Assembly: GCF_002270415.1 (NCBI RefSeq)
Contig: NZ_NNRI01000007.1
Coordinates: 186,001-250,000, forward strand
DNA length: 64,000 nt
Source: Mesorhizobium sophorae
GTDB taxonomy: Bacteria > Pseudomonadota > Alphaproteobacteria > Rhizobiales > Rhizobiaceae
Direction: 5' to 3'
Shown here in pieces: positions 62,482-64,000 of this stretch (positions are counted from its first letter, which is position 1; each line of letters begins with the position of its first letter). A model generated the notes under the pieces. It worked only from the letters and a program-made list of their open reading frames with translations, searched no databases and was not told the origin of the DNA. A program made the translations under genes and the position numbers.

Positions 62482-63621
62482 TTGCCGGCACAGACTCACA
62501 TAAGTAAGCTTACACTTACTAATTTCCGCAACTATGCGGGATTGGCGATCGACCTGGCGCCGGGTGCCGTGGTCTTTTCCGGCGATAACGGTGCGGGCAA
62601 GACCAATCTTCTCGAAGCGATCTCCTTGCTGACGCCGGGACGCGGCTTGCGCCGCGCGCCTTATGCGGATGTCGCGCGCGAAGGCGGCGACGGCGGCTTT
62701 GCCCTGCACGCCCGGCTCGATGGGCCCGACGGCCAGGTCGAGATCGGTACGGGCATTTCAGGTGGCGACAGTGCCGGCGAAGGCGGCAGGCGGGTGCGTA
62801 TCAACGGCGCTTCGGCGCGATCGGCTGAGGAGATGCTGGAGTGGCTGCGCGTGGTGTGGCTGACGCCGGCGATGGATGCCTTGTTCACCGGACCAGCCGC
62901 GGATCGCCGGCGCTTTCTCGATCGGCTGGTGCTGGCGATCGATCCCGGGCACGGCCAGCGCGCAATCGACTACGAAAAGGCGATGCGCGGCCGCAATCGG
63001 TTGCTTACTGAAGGCTCCCGGGACGACCGCTGGTTCGACGCGATCGAGACACAAATGGCCGAAACCGGTGTGGCGATCGCTGCTGCACGCGCCGAGATGG
63101 TGCGCCTGCTGGCCGCGATGATCGACAGGCTGCCCGACACCGGACCGTTTCCGCAGGCCGATATCGGCCTTTCGGGTGAGCTTGAGGCCGAGATTGCCAT
63201 CGCGCCGGCGGTCGACGTCGAGGAGCGGTTCCGCCGGACGCTTGCAGAAGGTCGTGACCGCGACCGCGCCGCCGGGCGCACGCTTGAGGGACCGCACCGT
63301 TCGGATCTGGTGGTTCGGCACCGTCCCAAGTCGATGCCGGCCGAACTTTGCTCGACGGGTGAGCAGAAGGCGCTGCTGGTCGGCATCGTCCTGTCGCACG
63401 CCCGGCTAACCGGCGAGATGTCTGGCATGACACCGATCCTGCTGCTCGACGAAATCGCCGCGCATCTGGATGGCGGGCGGCGCGCGGCGCTGTTTTCCAT
63501 CCTCGAAGACCTGAACTGCCAGGCGTTCATGACCGGAACCGATGCGGCGCTGTTTTCCAGTCTCAAGGGACGTGCGCAATTCCTGACTGTCGACCACGGC
63601 ACGGTTGGGCCAACGATCTAG
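62482..63621 (+). CDS. recF: DNA replication and repair protein RecF
   Basis: A 379-residue SMC-like ATPase that loads RecA at single-stranded gaps. The N-terminal LTNFRNYAGLAIDL and Walker A (GDNGAGKTNLLEA, about residues 34-46) are present. Near the end are the ABC signature CSTGEQKALLVGI and Walker B ILLLDEIAAHLD. The most likely start is TTG at 62482, with only a weak ribosome-binding site after the R3 repeat. No better start was seen. Confidence 0.93.
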   Translation: MPAQTHISKLTLTNFRNYAGLAIDLAPGAVVFSGDNGAGKTNLLEAISLLTPGRGLRRAPYADVAREGGDGGFALHARLDGPDGQVEIGTGISGGDSAGEGGRRVRINGASARSAEEMLEWLRVVWLTPAMDALFTGPAADRRRFLDRLVLAIDPGHGQRAIDYEKAMRGRNRLLTEGSRDDRWFDAIETQMAETGVAIAAARAEMVRLLAAMIDRLPDTGPFPQADIGLSGELEAEIAIAPAVDVEERFRRTLAEGRDRDRAAGRTLEGPHRSDLVVRHRPKSMPAELCSTGEQKALLVGIVLSHARLTGEMSGMTPILLLDEIAAHLDGGRRAALFSILEDLNCQAFMTGTDAALFSSLKGRAQFLTVDHGTVGPTI

Positions 63622-63630
63622 ATCTTTGTC

Positions 63631-63680
63631 TACGTATGTCGTGGTCCCAAAACCGCTTCACACTTTTGGGCGACATGCAT
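63631..63680. repeat. R1 repeat downstream of recF, copy 1
   Basis: TACGTATGTCGTGGTCCCAA at the left, GGGCGACATGCAT at the right, with an inner CCAAAACCG / CTTTTGG pair. Confidence 0.88.
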
Positions 63681-63687
63681 CGGGTTG

Positions 63688-63736
63688 TGCATGTCGTTGG
63701 TCCCAAAACCGCATTACACTTTTGGGCGACATGCAT
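63688..63736. repeat. R1 repeat downstream of recF, copy 2
   Basis: TGCATGTCGTTGGTCCC at the left and TTTGGGCGACATGCAT at the right, seven bases after the previous copy and in the same orientation. Confidence 0.88.
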
Positions 63737-63777
63737 TGGCTCCTGACAAGGTTTTTCAGCCGCTATATGGTCCGGCA

Positions 63778-64000
63778 ATGACCGCTGCCGCCCTGACCGA
63801 CGAAGAGATCGAACGCTATGCCCGCCACATCGTGCTGCCCGAGGTCGGTGGCGCCGGCCAGCAGAGGCTGAAGCGGGCGCGAGTGCTGGTGATCGGCGCC
63901 GGCGGGCTGGGTGCGCCGGTGCTCGAATATCTTGCCGCCGCCGGGGTCGGCACGCTCGGCGTGATCGACGATGATACCGTGTCGCTTTCCAACCTGCAGC
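63778..64000 (+). CDS. moeB: MoeB/ThiF/HesA-family adenylyltransferase, N-terminal part (cut by window edge)
   Basis: 74 codons are visible. MTAAALTDEEIERYARHIVL and PEVGGAGQQRLKRARVLVIG lead into GAGGLGAPVLEYLAAAGVG, the nucleotide-binding glycine motif, and VIDDDTVSLSNLQ. This is the E1-like activating enzyme of molybdopterin or thiamine synthesis. The order cannot tell MoeB from ThiF. MoeB would link to the molybdoenzyme SoeABC here. The gene continues past the right edge. Confidence 0.82.
   Translation, partial: MTAAALTDEEIERYARHIVLPEVGGAGQQRLKRARVLVIGAGGLGAPVLEYLAAAGVGTLGVIDDDTVSLSNLQ

Overview
The window looks like chromosomal DNA from an alphaproteobacterium of the Rhizobiales, most likely Mesorhizobium or a close relative in the Phyllobacteriaceae. 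The evidence is high GC, GcrA with clustered GANTC (CcrM) sites, a class I lysyl-tRNA synthetase, a PodJ-like polar organiser, the order mutM-echA-rpsT-dnaA-dnaN-recF, and three families of short palindromic intergenic repeats of the kind scattered through rhizobial genomes. It is mostly core genome. I found no prophage, insertion sequence, CRISPR array, rRNA or tRNA gene. Identifications rest on reading the protein sequences and motifs; no database search was possible.

Layout. 1-3.4 kb: argF (cut by the window edge) and argD, with a terminator-like leader in front of argD, then gcrA and corA. 3.5-6.7 kb: a phosphate block with phoU, phoR and divergent ppk2. 6.7-9 kb: a quorum-sensing group (luxR, luxI, and a crotonase with an unusual active site). 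9.2-14.3 kb: a periplasmic binding protein, a TerB-like protein, class I lysS, a secreted nuclease-like protein, an S24 repressor and a small unknown gene. 14.4-21.8 kb: a beta-oxidation block (fadJ, fadA, two acyl-CoA dehydrogenases) with a MerR regulator and matching operator-like palindromes. 22.2-26.2 kb: a 1344-residue PodJ homologue.

26.4-35.3 kb: a probable sulfite-handling block with a TauE/SafE exporter, an alphaproteobacterial membrane protein, a truncated-type Hsp70, a LysR regulator and a three-subunit molybdoenzyme of the SoeABC type. 35.3-41.4 kb: the phosphoesterase and helicase of the ligase-associated repair group (without the ligase), an NlpC/P60 hydrolase, a MarR regulator and an M17 aminopeptidase. 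41.4-53.7 kb: a complete tad/cpa Flp-pilus locus, including a 58-residue Flp pilin and a stand-alone secretin N-domain protein. 53.7-64 kb: a PhnD-like binding protein, deoB, mutM, echA, rpsT, a long DnaA-box-bearing intergenic region, dnaA, dnaN, recF, and the start of a moeB/thiF-family gene cut by the window edge.

How the parts work together: PhoR/PhoU sense and relay phosphate status next to a polyphosphate kinase. The MerR protein probably controls acyl-CoA degradation. GcrA, PodJ, the tad pilus and dnaA are all typically cell-cycle controlled in alphaproteobacteria, and several have CcrM or CtrA-like motifs upstream here. SoeABC would oxidise cytoplasmic sulfite to sulfate while TauE exports it; MoeB-type chemistry supplies the molybdenum cofactor that SoeA needs. 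The observations most worth following are the leader upstream of argD, the active-site-altered crotonase in the luxI operon, the sulfite block with its extra Hsp70 and membrane protein, the stand-alone secretin N-domain in the tad locus, the MerR operator pair, and the tandem arrays of palindromic repeats.
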